This document shows positions 19,257 to 29,886 of a DNA stretch of 64,000 bases, piece after piece (the first letter of the stretch is position 1; every line of letters starts with the position of its first letter). The notes below the pieces were generated by a model that made no database searches, was not told the origin of the DNA, and worked only from the letters and a program-made list of their open reading frames with translations. The stretch is from NCBI GenBank assembly GCA_036346375.1, contig CM070500.1, positions 69,134,525 through 69,198,524 on the forward strand, read 5' to 3'. A program made the translations under genes and the position numbers. This DNA is from Guadua angustifolia (lineage: Eukaryota; Streptophyta; Magnoliopsida; Poales; Poaceae).

Positions 19257-22200
19257 TTTGCCTTTAACAACTTTTCCGACGCAATCATCACGCATATATG
19301 GCATCATTGAAATATCGAGGGTTTCTTCTACAAGTTTGATCCTCTCAGGATCTCCGAAAGCGGTAGGTTGTCGGCGATTGTATTACGCCTCGTCGTGCAC
19401 ATTGTCAACTCAACGATCCTTTGTTTTAAGGGAACAACTATGTTCCTTTTCTTATTCTTGGGTTGACTATGTAGAAAACTTGCGAGACTTGAAGCTAGTA
19501 TCGAGGTCGGTTTGTGTCCAAGATTGTTGAGGTCGATATTGTGAACCCATAGTTGTCCACCTCCACACCATTAGGATGTTTGACCCGATTCTTGGTGAAA
19601 TCTGAGGATCTGCATATCCCTTCCATAGTTGAGCTCCCAAATTTCTTCAATGATTCCATAGTAGGTGTTCTTCTCCTATCGCATCTATGGCTTCTACCCG
19701 AACGCCCTTGTTTTGGGCCATCGTCTTCTTGTCCTTTTGAATGGTATAAAACGTGTACCCATTGATGTCATCGCTAGCCATGATGTTACGGACATGATGG
19801 GCCATGAGCCAACATTTTAATGTTTACATTTCTTCGTCCTCACCATCTGGTATGTTTTGGTTCTTGAACCATGTAGTAAACATCGCTTATTCTCTTCGAG
19901 GATCCAATCAACTTGGCGTCTGGATTTTCTCTTTCAAGCTCTTCGGTGTTGCTCCACATACGGCTCCACTATCTTTAGCTATTGCAAGATGGTGAAATGT
20001 GCTAGTCCACATTCTTGTACTCATGGTCGATGAATCTTTTCTTTCCCTTAGTCCCTTTACAGTCAACCTCCCCTCATGTCGAGGGACAGGCACACCAATT
20101 GGCCTTTCCGTGGGCATGAAGTAATCCGTGCAACACTCAATGACTTCCTCAGTATTGTAGCCCTCAATAATGGAACCCCTGATTGCAATTAGGAGCATTT
20201 GTGTCATCATAACGTGGCAGTCGTGAGACTTCATACCACTTATCTTTAAATCTTTCATCGATACTAGGTTTTTGATGTTCGATGAATAACCAGACGGGAC
20301 TCTGACCCCATGTAAGCACTTGCACACTGATCTTTTCTCCTCAGCTGTCAGAGAGTAGCTTGCTAGGGGAAGGTAATACTTTCCACTTGGTCTTTCTTGA
20401 GGTGTAGTTCTTTCTGATTTTAAGTACTACCATGTCTTTCTGAGCTTTAAGACCATCCTTTGTCTTGTCTTGAATGTCCAACAAGAGACCTATGCGCTTT
20501 CACGAGACATTCTTTATGATATGCATGACATCGATGCTATGGCGAATTTCCAAGTCCTTCGATGAGGGCAAATACTTGTAGAAAATTGACATCTTTTGAA
20601 TAGGACAACAGTGGTGGAACCTCCTCATTGGTATTCTTCCTCTTTCGACCCTCTTTTGGCCTGCACCGCTTCTTCCGAAAACCACCTTGATGTTACGGAC
20701 CATTTCAAACACTTTTTTCCCTTCTGCCGCTTTGGAGCCACACCTTCCTCAACCGTATTGTCAAAATACCTGCCCATCTTCGCGGTATTTGTGAGTTTTG
20801 AGTAAGCGGCGGTGCCGCATGTACACTAACCATGAGCATGGAAGGAGCGTCGACACGTTTCATCCATGCATACTACACAAGTTGTCTTCCTTTAATCGAC
20901 CCGATAGGGCCAGCGAGTGGGGTAATCAGCGATGGTAACGAAAATAATGGCTTTTAGTGTGAAGTCTTTGTCGTTGGGCCGATCCCACACTGACCCCATC
21001 GTGCCACAACATGGCCATATCTTCCATCGATGGTTAGAAACACATCAATATCTACTCGGTGTCTCGGACCTTGGAAAGAATGGACAACATTAGGTACCTT
21101 CTCTTCATACATAGCCATGGAGGAAGGTTGTAGATGGACGGGACTCTTGGCCAAGTGCTATGTGTGGCGTTCCATTCACCGAAAGGATTCATACCATCGG
21201 TACTTTCGTATGAACCTTACATTCTGGGTTCGTTGCGAAATCTGGATACATGCGATCAAAATTTCTCCATTGTCTACCATCGGTGGGGTGTCGAATCTTT
21301 CCATCTTTTATGCGCTTGTCGAATGCCAACCCATTAGTTGAGTCCCTCTCATTCAGTACAAAGCGTTTGAGCGGTCAATAAGCGGCAAGTACCACATCAC
21401 CAACGAGGATTCTTTTCTTCTTGTCCGTGCTGAAGAAGTGTCTTCTTTGTCATTACTAGTAGTACTATTCTTGTTCTTTTTATTCTTCTTAGTGCTGGCT
21501 GAAGAATCATCATCGTCGTGGGAGTCATCATTCTTCTTATACCAGCTCGCCTTGCACGGGCATTGATCCAAGTCAGCGTAATCTTTACGGAAGAGGATCT
21601 GATGGTTCGGACACGCGTGTATCTTTTGCACATCCAATGACATCGGAGTGATAAGCTTCTTGCGAAATAAGTGCTCGTCGGCAAGGTGGGCAATCCATTT
21701 GCCTTGAAGTACTTACGCCAAGAGCCTCAACGGATCGGTGAAACTCTTGTCCGACCATCCATTGCTAGCCTTCAACCTTAGAAGCATCAATACCGTATGC
21801 AACACCGTAAACTCGGAGGACAACCCTTGGATTCCTCATATAACGAGATCATTATTTGCTTTGTGTAGCGATCGACATTATCTAAACTGTCATCTCCTTT
21901 AAAACTGCGGTTCGGCATGGCACAATATTTCCTCTACATTAGCGATCGACCATCATCTAACAAGCGAGCATGCACATGGCGTCATCTCCCAAACCGTCAA
22001 TGTCGCCTCGGCGCCGATCATCCACGAGATCGGGATCAACGTCATCGGTTGTTTGCGATGTACGTTGCTCGCCATGTTTGGACCAACATGTGTAATCCTC
22101 TATAAAACCTCTCATGATCAGGTGTGTTCTGATTACACTTAAATCTCCCCACCCTACATTGTTCTTACAATCATTGCATGGACAAAGTATTTCCTTTTCC

Positions 22201-22303
22201 TTCTTAGTCAAGGTGTCCTTCCAAGCGGCTTTAATAAAAGTTTGAGCTCTTTGAGGAATACACCCTTATTTCTTGGGACATTGTACATCCATGCCCTTTC
22301 CAT
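19257..22303 (-). pseudogene. CACTA (En/Spm) TNP2-type transposase
   Basis: The start ATG is at 22303 (MERAWMYNVPRNKGVFLKEL). A transposase-associated domain follows (EKEILCPCNDCKNNVGW, IRTHLIMRGFIEDYTCWSKHGE; 22030-22211). Then come TNP2 landmarks: DVQKIHACPNHQILFRKDYADLDQCP (about 21530-21640), NPFGEWNATHSTWP and YNLPPWLCMKR (about 21090-21200), LEIRHSIDVMHIIKNV (about 20500-20560), GVRVPSGYSSNIKNLVSMKD and GMKSHDCHVMMTQML (about 20210-20310), GYNTEEVIECCTDYFMP (about 20120-20165), and a DUF4216-like NGYTFYTIQKDK (about 19740). The part normally lying between the MTQML and EGYNTEE segments is missing. Frameshifts and stops are frequent. The enzyme would excise and reinsert CACTA elements; this copy is dead. 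Confidence 0.93.
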
Positions 22304-22830
22304 CTTGAACACAAAGCAAAAATCAGATCGAAATGTCAATTATTTAGATAGAACTTTATCAAGAGAACCCTAAGTTAAATACTATAAAATTATTTTATTA
22401 AAATCATGAAAGAATGTAAGGTTCTCTCCCTCTAGAGAGGGGAGGCCATGTTCTCTCCCTCTAGATCTAGAGAGAGGGAGGGATACAAGATCTGTCTATA
22501 GATCTAGAAGGTGAGGGCCTCATCCCCCTCTCCCATGCACATTCTCTATACACTACATATTCCTCTCCACTAGATATAAACCGAAATTACACAATTTAAA
22601 CATGTATGAAACCTCTACAAATGTTAGGAATGAGATGCTCCTACCTTAGAGAGTTAACGTCTATTCCAAGGATTTCAAGTTCAAAACCTCCCCCTTATTT
22701 TCACAATTTTGGGGCACTTTGGAACTCTGCGAGAGAGAAGCGGTTCGGAGCTTTAAGCGAAGTTTCCTGAGCGGCTCCCTAAGACAACAACCTGCGAGAA
22801 AATAATAACGATGAAGCAAAAGCAGCATTA
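22304..22830. other. Upstream region of the TNP2 gene
   Basis: AT-rich 5' region without coding signal. It contains a perfect 14-bp palindrome CTCTAGATCTAGAG (22459-22472) within several CTCTCCCTCTAG words (22422-22500) that fold on themselves. Confidence 0.5.
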
Positions 22831-23487
22831 CGGATGATCCGTCAGCGAAAAAAAACCATACCAGAGTATTTTCTGGACGTTGGATTTCTCAGCGTAGTGA
22901 CGCAGTTGCAACACAAAGGATGATCGTGCGTCAATGAAAGCGCTGCTTGGGAGTATTGTTTGGACGTTGGATTTACGTGTTTTGCGGTATTGTAGAATAA
23001 AGGATGATCCGATGCATTACGAAAAAGCATACCGGCATCTCCTTCGTCACAAAATTTGCAGACAAGCATTTAAAAAATTTGTATAGGCGGTTTGTTTAAG
23101 AACTACGCCTTTAAAGACTTGAACATCACCATAGGAGGTTCGTTAATTAATTAGCCCGTCAATATAATTAACTAAGGCGGCTTGCTTAACGTCTGCTTTG
23201 AGGCGCAATTTCCTCATGCGGCCGTAAAAAGCCGCCTATGTAAATCATAATTACCCCGGTTCATTAAAAAGCGCTGTGAAGATAGCGATTTCATGAGCGG
23301 CATGTAAGCGCACTTTGTGAAAAGATCAATATTTTCACGGCGGTGTCTTAAAACGGCTGTGAATATACCTTTCCACAGGCGGTTCTTAGCCCAAGGGACC
23401 GCCCGCAGTCTTTGGAGGCGGCTCACCTTTTAATCCGCCTGTGGAAACAAATCCTTGGTGTCTAGGAAAATCATTTCTGTAGTAGTG
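22831..23487 (-). repeat. CACTA terminal region and terminus
   Basis: 22831-23000 holds three GGATGATCCG-type words. From about 23080 the words change to an AGGCGGCTT / CCGCCTGTGGAAA family in both orientations. The edge at 23487 is GTAGTAGTG, the complement of CACTACTAC, a CACTA terminus. Beyond it the reading of a MULE transposase begins at once, so this is the true border. The change of repeat family suggests either two nested CACTAs or a terminal region distinct from the internal one. Confidence 0.75.
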
Positions 23488-23491
23488 TGAG

Positions 23492-24241
23492 TACTACTCT
23501 GTTGACAGATTTAGGGCTGCTTATGGGAGAGAGATTGAGCCAATGACAGCTAAAACACAATGGCCACAAGTCCAGCTACCATTTGTTTTGGGTGCACCAC
23601 TTGCTAAGAGAAATGTTGGAAGACAAAGGAAACTACGGATCAAAGGATGTCTTGAAGGTGGCCATAAGAAGAAAAGTGGCCACAATGTTGGTGCCAATGA
23701 TGTAGCAAGCGATGGCAACCTTTGCTCCCACCAATGCTAAGGGAAGAAAATGATTAGAGGCGGTGACTTGCAAGAGATGTGGTGAAAAGGGACATATGCA
23801 AGCTAGTTACAAGTGTCCACTCAATGGAACTAAAAAAAGGAAAGTTTAGTTCTTTCGATCTAAAGAACCTTAAATTATCATGTGATGCCAAAAATTAATT
23901 TTTACTGTTAAACTGCAGGAAGAGGAAGCCTAGAAAAAACAATACAAAAGCTAGGCCAGGTGAACCTAGCACACCACAAAGGCCAACTAGAGAACAAATA
24001 CTATAGGACAGTCCAGGCATAGTCACTTGGAGGTAAGATTTATCTCATATTCAGAACACAAACATTCTTGTCAGTTACAACATAGATTTAAAATTGGTTT
24101 CACTTTATGATTCAAACTGTGCAGCCGCCTTGCTTTCTTGATGGGAAAAGGTACTTCACAAACCACCACAAGTACTCCAGAGAGGATGCCCACTGCAGGT
24201 CCAGCAAAGAAGATGACTCCAAAGAGGAAGCTACAAATTGG
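23492..24241 (+). pseudogene. Mutator-like (MULE) transposase, C-terminal part
   Basis: The frame 23492-23740 reads YYSVDRFRAAYGREIEPM, KTQWPQVQLPFVLGAPLAKR and RQRKLRIKGCLEGGHKKKS, which is the C-terminal region of plant MULE transposases. A zinc knuckle follows in another frame (23763-23849): TCKRCGEKGHMQASYKCP, CX2CX4HX6C, then a basic tail ending KKRKV. Two further basic exons are suggested: about 23922-24030 (KPRKNNTKARPGEPSTPQRP) after a CTGCAG acceptor, and 24151-24241 (TPERMPTAGPAKKMTPKRKL). The N-terminal catalytic part is absent: the CACTA terminus cuts the gene just before YYSVDR. Confidence 0.82.
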
Positions 24242-24253
24242 ATAAAAGATATC

Positions 24254-24590
24254 AGTTATAAGTGAAGAATGCCTCCATGAAGAATGCCTTCTGAGTTATA
24301 AGTGAAGAATGCCTTTAGCTTGGTTTTCTGCACTATCTTCTGAGTTATAAGTGAAGAATGCCTTCCCCTTCATCTCTCTGTTAAATGCCTTCTCTTTCTG
24401 GCAAGAATGAACCAACAACATTCGAGTTATTGTGGTAGTGAATTGAGAATTCTTGAAGACGATGATTCTTGGATGGTCTATTTACTTGTTGTTTTGTCGC
24501 TTTCTCTTTTTACTGTCTGTTTTCATCTCTGTACTGGGAACAATTGCTTTTATCATCTCTGTACTGGGAACAATTGCCTACCTCTGGATT
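24254..24590. repeat. Short tandem duplications downstream of the MULE
   Basis: Three copies of GAGTTATAAGTGAAGAATGCC or close variants (about 24254, 24292 and 24341), with extra GAAGAATGCC pieces, and two adjacent copies of CATCTCTGTACTGGGAACAA (about 24525 and 24554). Recent replication-slippage type duplications. No gene. Confidence 0.8.
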
Positions 24591-24649
24591 CTAGAGATGG
24601 GCTGCTCGGAGATCAACCGGGTACTCATGAAGATCCCTGAACAACATTA

Positions 24650-25035
24650 GTTAGGTACCTTACCGACTCATTTGTTTTCTTCATCACCAGATAACATCTC
24701 AAAAAGCGAGAGCATGATCAAGGGGCCAAGAACTGGTGGCAAAGGAGGTGGCCTGCTAAAAGCAACAAGGGGCTCGACGTTTTCATCCTTTGTGAGGACT
24801 GAATCGTTAGAATTAATCTCCTTCTCATGCTACGAGGTGTAATGCTTGTCATCAACCTGTTTAACACATGTAATAGCGAGAAAAAGCAGAAGGAAAGTAA
24901 GGCCTTGAACCTCATTATTAAACCTCAAAAACACATTTGAAAGGAATATGTTGACATACTACATGACCTTGCAGCGGGCTTGATTTGCTTGGTTGCATTT
25001 TCCACGAAAACCTTGCGTTTCCCCTCATTGGTATG
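24650..25035 (-). pseudogene. Unidentified gene fragment with a GT-AG intron
   Basis: On the minus strand an exon about 25035-24970 reads HTNEGKRKVFVENATKQIKP followed by AA and ends AAG with GT directly after. An intron of about 108 bp ends in TTAAACAG at about 24861. The next exon reads VDDKHYTS, then HEKEINSNDSVLTKDENVEP, then LVAFSRPPPLPPVLGPLI, and runs on to about 24650 with one in-frame stop. The splice signals and amino-acid composition look like a real host gene, and its place next to MULE sequence suggests capture (Pack-MULE). I do not recognise the family. Confidence 0.5.
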
Positions 25036-25360
25036 CTAAGATCTTTGCTGTAATCTTTACGAGAAGAATATCTGATAAGAAGGGTATGTTTGGTATCTCC
25101 AAACATGTTATAAATTAATTATCAGACCATAAAGAACTCATCCACATAGTGCAGATAACCTATTGAGAATGCTACAGTGACATCACAAAGGCGGACAAAG
25201 TTGCTGAAATTTTGATTGACGATCTGGCGGTCGAGGTAGTTCCCCCTTTCTTTGCACATTGATCTGAAGCTTGAACCACATTTAAAACTCTGTGTGCATC
25301 TTAAACAACCTTATTTTGATTACATTAGACTAATATTCTTGATCTTTGATTCATGTTCAA

Positions 25361-25646
25361 TTAGATCACATCATCAAGCTGTTTACTTGCAAAACATACA
25401 AGCAGTGTATATCGGTAATAGTTTAGACATCCATGATCGCGAGGCTGTCTTGTCTCGTAAACCACGATTTTGTGTTGGACTTGCACAAAACCATGCCAAG
25501 GAAAGATCATTGCCTCGATATCTTGGGTGGCCTTGACTGGCGGCAAGTTCTTGTGACCTCTGGTGAAACCTGACTGAGGACGAATAGCTGCGCAACCTGC
25601 GACGTTTATTTGCATGGGACGGGAGATCGAACGAGACCTGATGCAA
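25361..25646 (-). CDS. Hypothetical fragment, possibly first exon of the same captured gene
   Basis: Two overlapping minus-strand frames are open, one starting MHQVSFDLPSHANKRRRL, the other MQINVAGCAAIRPQSGF. Only one can be real. It lies on the same strand and upstream of the spliced fragment at 24650-25035. No domain recognised. Confidence 0.25.
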
Positions 25647-25659
25647 TCAATAGGCAGGG

Positions 25660-26220
25660 GGCATTCTGGTCAATTCGCATGGCTGAAAATGGGAAACGAA
25701 ATTAAAATCGAATAAAAAGGAAAAAATGGCAGGGGAAATAACAAGCACACGAAGTAAATGGCAATTTTGTGAAGCCATGCTTCATAGTGGCAAATATGCG
25801 AAGCCACTACTTGAAGATGTCAAATAAACAATTTTCTCGGCTATTTGGATGGTTACACGATATGACCGTTGGACAAGGCTTCGTAAGGGCTATGTTTGAA
25901 TTTCTGCCCTTTGGAGGGATTAAGGCCATCTCCAACTGCATCTTTATCTTTATTCCCTATCAAAAAAATGAGTAATCATGCAGTACCATAAACTAGGTCT
26001 CCAACAGATTTGCTATCATGTTCCCCATATTTAGGGATAGGAGAGAGAATTCTGAAATCTCAGGATCCTCTCCCCTTCCCCATTCCATTCCCGATCCAGT
26101 CGCTCATCAACGGCCGCTCACTCCCGCGGGTGCAAGGAGCCTGAAAGAGTCCAGTGCCCTGGAGGAGATGAGTCGTCGCTCCGCCGCTATGTCCCGTTTA
26201 GCCAAAAGTGAAAAATCTTA
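25660..26220. other. Mixed spacer with a possible MITE end
   Basis: Repeated GTGAAGCCATGCTTCATAGT / GCGAAGCCACTACTTGAAG words near 25770-25820. Near 25922 GGCCATCTCCAAC begins a segment that resembles, in opposite orientation, the segment at 37550-37725 (which ends GTTGGAGATGG... CATGGCC). This could be one end of a non-autonomous DNA element. No gene. Confidence 0.35.
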
Positions 26221-29203
26221 GTAACTATTACTAATCTTGTGAAAAACTAGTTGAAAAATATATATAAATGATTTCAAAAGATTTTTCAATGGTTTTAGCT
26301 TTACAAAAACTAATTTCAAAAGAAAATATGTTTTTAGCCCAAAAACTAGTTACTAGTATCGTGTTTTGGCTTTAAATTTATAATCTTCATAGAATAAATT
26401 GTAAAATGATTTTGAATATAGCTCCAAAATGAAAAATATAGAGTTGGTCATTCTTAACAATTCTTGTATTCAAAAATTTCCAAAAGACCAATCTATCAAA
26501 AGTTATTTGACTTTGAAACCCACCCAAAAACTATGCTTGACCTATTTGAGAAAGTTTCACCTCTTGGACCGGATTATTGGACATATCTTGGTTCCAAATG
26601 GTATTTCAAACTCATACATACAAATTCCAACCAAACATCTTCTCATTTGATTCATTTGATACTTTTTGGAATAATATTGAAAACCTTATGCATGCATATC
26701 CTTCATATGAGCCAAATTCAAAATTTTTGTTTCAAAGGCCAATATTTGTGAAAATCTATATAAAAGTTCTTAAATATATATTTCAAATGTTTTACAATGC
26801 TTTCGGAGTAAAAATTCCTATTTTAGAAACAAAATAGCAAATTTGACCTCAAATGGATCTTATAGGATCTTGTTTTTGAATTAAATGAAACATTTTCATA
26901 AATTAAAATCTATTGAGTTTTTGAAAAAATGGTCAATACAAAACTCGTAGAGTTGGTCATTTTAAACATTTATCTAGTTCAAAGTTTTTCCAAACGACCA
27001 ACCGTTCAAAAGTTATTGCCATTTGAATTTAGCCAAAATCATCCATTTGACCTAAAATGACCTATTCTTGCATTTTGCGAGTTTTGCAATTTGAGTTGGA
27101 TTTCTTTGTGTATCTTGGCTTAAAATAGTATTTCTAACTCATACAAAGTCATGAAAGTTCAAATCTCCATAAATTTCAAATCGGATTGCAATATGAGCAT
27201 TCGATGCAAATTTGACTTCTTTTCATACCTATAAAGCGTAATCTGCCATATCTTTTGAACGAAATGTGCTTTTAAGAAAATTCTTTTTGCAAAACCTTCC
27301 AAATATTACAAAGTTCATTTCTGGAAACTTTCAAATTATTTGGACTTTATTTGAGAAAGTTTTGATTTTTCTCCTTTTTGAGTAAAAATCATGCCTACAA
27401 AGCAAAATTTGGTATATCTTTTGATTGGAGACTCCTTTTTGGAAAATTCTTTTTGGAAAAGTTTTTTAGGAGTCTAAAGTATGTTTCTGCATAATTTCAA
27501 CTTAATTTACAAAAATTATGGCTTTTTCTCTCTTTGATCAAATGCTGAAAATTCAGAGTTTTGCATGATTTTAAGCTGATTTGTGATTTTTGTATCTCTA
27601 AATTAGAGCATAATTTGAGGGGATCATCTTTGTAAGAATTCATCCTCAATAGTTGGTCTATAAGTCAAAAGTTTATCATATTTTTTAGACCTCATTTGAG
27701 CAGTTTTTCAGCCCTCTTTTGAAGCCTAAATGAATTGTCAAAATCTGAAAACCTGAAATTTCAGTTTGTGAAACCCTTGTGGATTTCACATGTTCAAAGT
27801 GGTTTTAAGTTGAAAGAATCTCTCAAAATAAAACATGAGTATGTTTAAATGTATTAGCTCCATGATTTACTTTAGAATCCTTTTGGAGCTTGTTTAATCA
27901 AGTTTTGCATATTTGGAAAATGCTCTCTTTTTGGCTATGTCATGGTATAAAGTTGATCTTAAATTGACATATAGTGTTGGTTTCCGAGAAAATGAGCTTG
28001 TTTTGAAACAAATATCAATATTTTTCTCAAAATTGGTATCCCCATACAAAATGATCTTTTACAAGTGGTATCTCTTACAAATAGTATTATTTGAACAATA
28101 TCTTTACTCGTGGTATCATTAAGTTTATTGCTCATACTTTCAAGAGATATCTTTTGGTTGTTCTTTCACGTGGTATCATTGAATTCATTTATTTCTTACA
28201 AGTGGTGTCATTATTGCCTCCTTGTAGCATTGATCTGATACCAAAAATTCTTGATTAAGAATTTCCTCACAAGTCAAAATTGTAAGTTCAATCTCCTAAG
28301 AATTCTCTGTGTGAGATTCTTTATGCATTGAAATACATAAAGAGGAAAATTCCTAGTTGAGCATTGCTTTTCAAGCAAAATTTGAAAATGCTCATTTATG
28401 TTGAGTTTTCAATCAAAGCCATTGAGATATACTTTAAAGTGATATCTAATTTCTCAAGTGGTATTTATACTTTTGGTTTCCTCGTTTAACCCTATTAGGC
28501 AAATTATTGGATTCTTCAAGAGAATCATATTAAAAATTTGCAAAGCCTAATAAAATGAGGAGTGAGTTATTTGAATGTGTTCCAAATAACCCGTGTGATA
28601 CACTTCCTTCGTTGCTTTTTATGCATATCTTCACAAGTGGTATCCAAAAACCCAAATATGGTCTCTTTTCAAGTTTTCCTTCTTTTAGGCCATATTTCAA
28701 ATAAAACAAGTTTTCATTTGGCATAAGCTTTTATTTCTTGAATGACCTTTTTATTTTTATTTTGGCCTAACTTCTTTCAATTCCTTGCCAAGGTCATAAG
28801 TGTTCATCTCAAATTCTTATATGACCTTCTTTAAGAAGGGTGGTTCAATGCCAAAAAGGGGAGAATGCTTAATTCAAAAAGGGGAAAATATTTTCAAGAT
28901 ATTTTCTAAGTTGGTTTTCCCATTTTTGGTGTTTAATGCTAAAAGGGGGAGAATGTTTGACTAATTGCCTCTTTGTTATTTGGAATTTTGGAATTCCCGC
29001 TTGCATTATTAGGATGTTCATACCAAAAGGGGGAGTATGCTCAATGTAAGTAATTGATAATAAATGATACTACAAGTGATTTAGAGCATACAAGTTTTTA
29101 GAGAATTAATTTCAAGTGAGTCAAAGCATTGTTTTCATCCAAATAAAGTTATAATAGAGTGAATTAGTGGGGGTTTGTCATCAATCACCAAAAAGGGGGA
29201 GAT
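26221..29203 (+). mobile_element. Non-coding 3' internal region of a second Sirevirus-like element
   Basis: AT-rich, no domain in any frame. It contains diverged repeats of a GTAGAGTTGGTCATT ... CGACCAACCGTTCAAAAGTT unit (near 26440 and 26945), of a TATCTTTTGAWYG unit (near 27249 and 27416), and several AAGTGGTATC words (28065-28630). It ends in five polypurine tracts and the LTR at 29204. Sireviruses have long non-coding stretches before the 3' LTR, so I read this as the truncated internal end of such an element. No pol or 5' LTR is visible; the left border near 26.2 kb is a guess. Confidence 0.55.
28853..29202 (+). promoter_or_regulatory. Multiple polypurine tracts (five)
   Basis: AAAAAGGGGAGA (28853), AAAAAGGGGAAAA (28876), AAAAGGGGGAGA (28941), AAAAGGGGGAG (29025) and AAAAAGGGGGAGA (29190), the last directly before TGTAAG, the LTR start. 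The last tract matches the one at 7892-7906 of the other Sirevirus. Confidence 0.8.
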
Positions 29204-29886
29204 TGTAAGTTCAAGAGCCTTTGGATTTGGTGATTGATGTTAATTAATGTTTAATCTATGTTTAATGACAAACCTAATCTTTATGAGACTAACATGTTTT
29301 ATTGAGCATATATTTAGCAGTCTCATATTTGGATGAAAAATGGAAAACCCAAGGTATGTATGCATATTCTTTCTAGTATTAATTGCATACTTTGGATTCA
29401 AGTTAAAATATGAATATCCCCATTATATTAACCACAAAATGTGCATCATGTTTCCCAATCCATATATTACATGGATGCACATACTTAGGGGGAGTTTGTA
29501 GTTTAACTTAAAAGTCTCTTTGTATTGATCTAATTCTTATTGACACATATAAGGATCAAGACAAAGGAACAAAATCCTTGAGTATATATTTGAATTGCCT
29601 AGTCATCGTATACTCATGGTAATATAGGATATACTCCAATGTGATCAAATTGAATATGTGTATATTATATCCAAGTCAATCATATTTATGCACATATACA
29701 TGTGGGGTTTATTCTATAGTTGATGACTTAGAGTAACAATCAATTCCATATAGCCTACATATAATGGATCATTACTTTTCATCAACATGAGTATATGAAA
29801 ACTTGTGTAGTTAATATATACTCATATCAATTTAAATGATAATTTAAATTGAGTTCATTTGTCCTATTAATCATTAAAGAACATTT

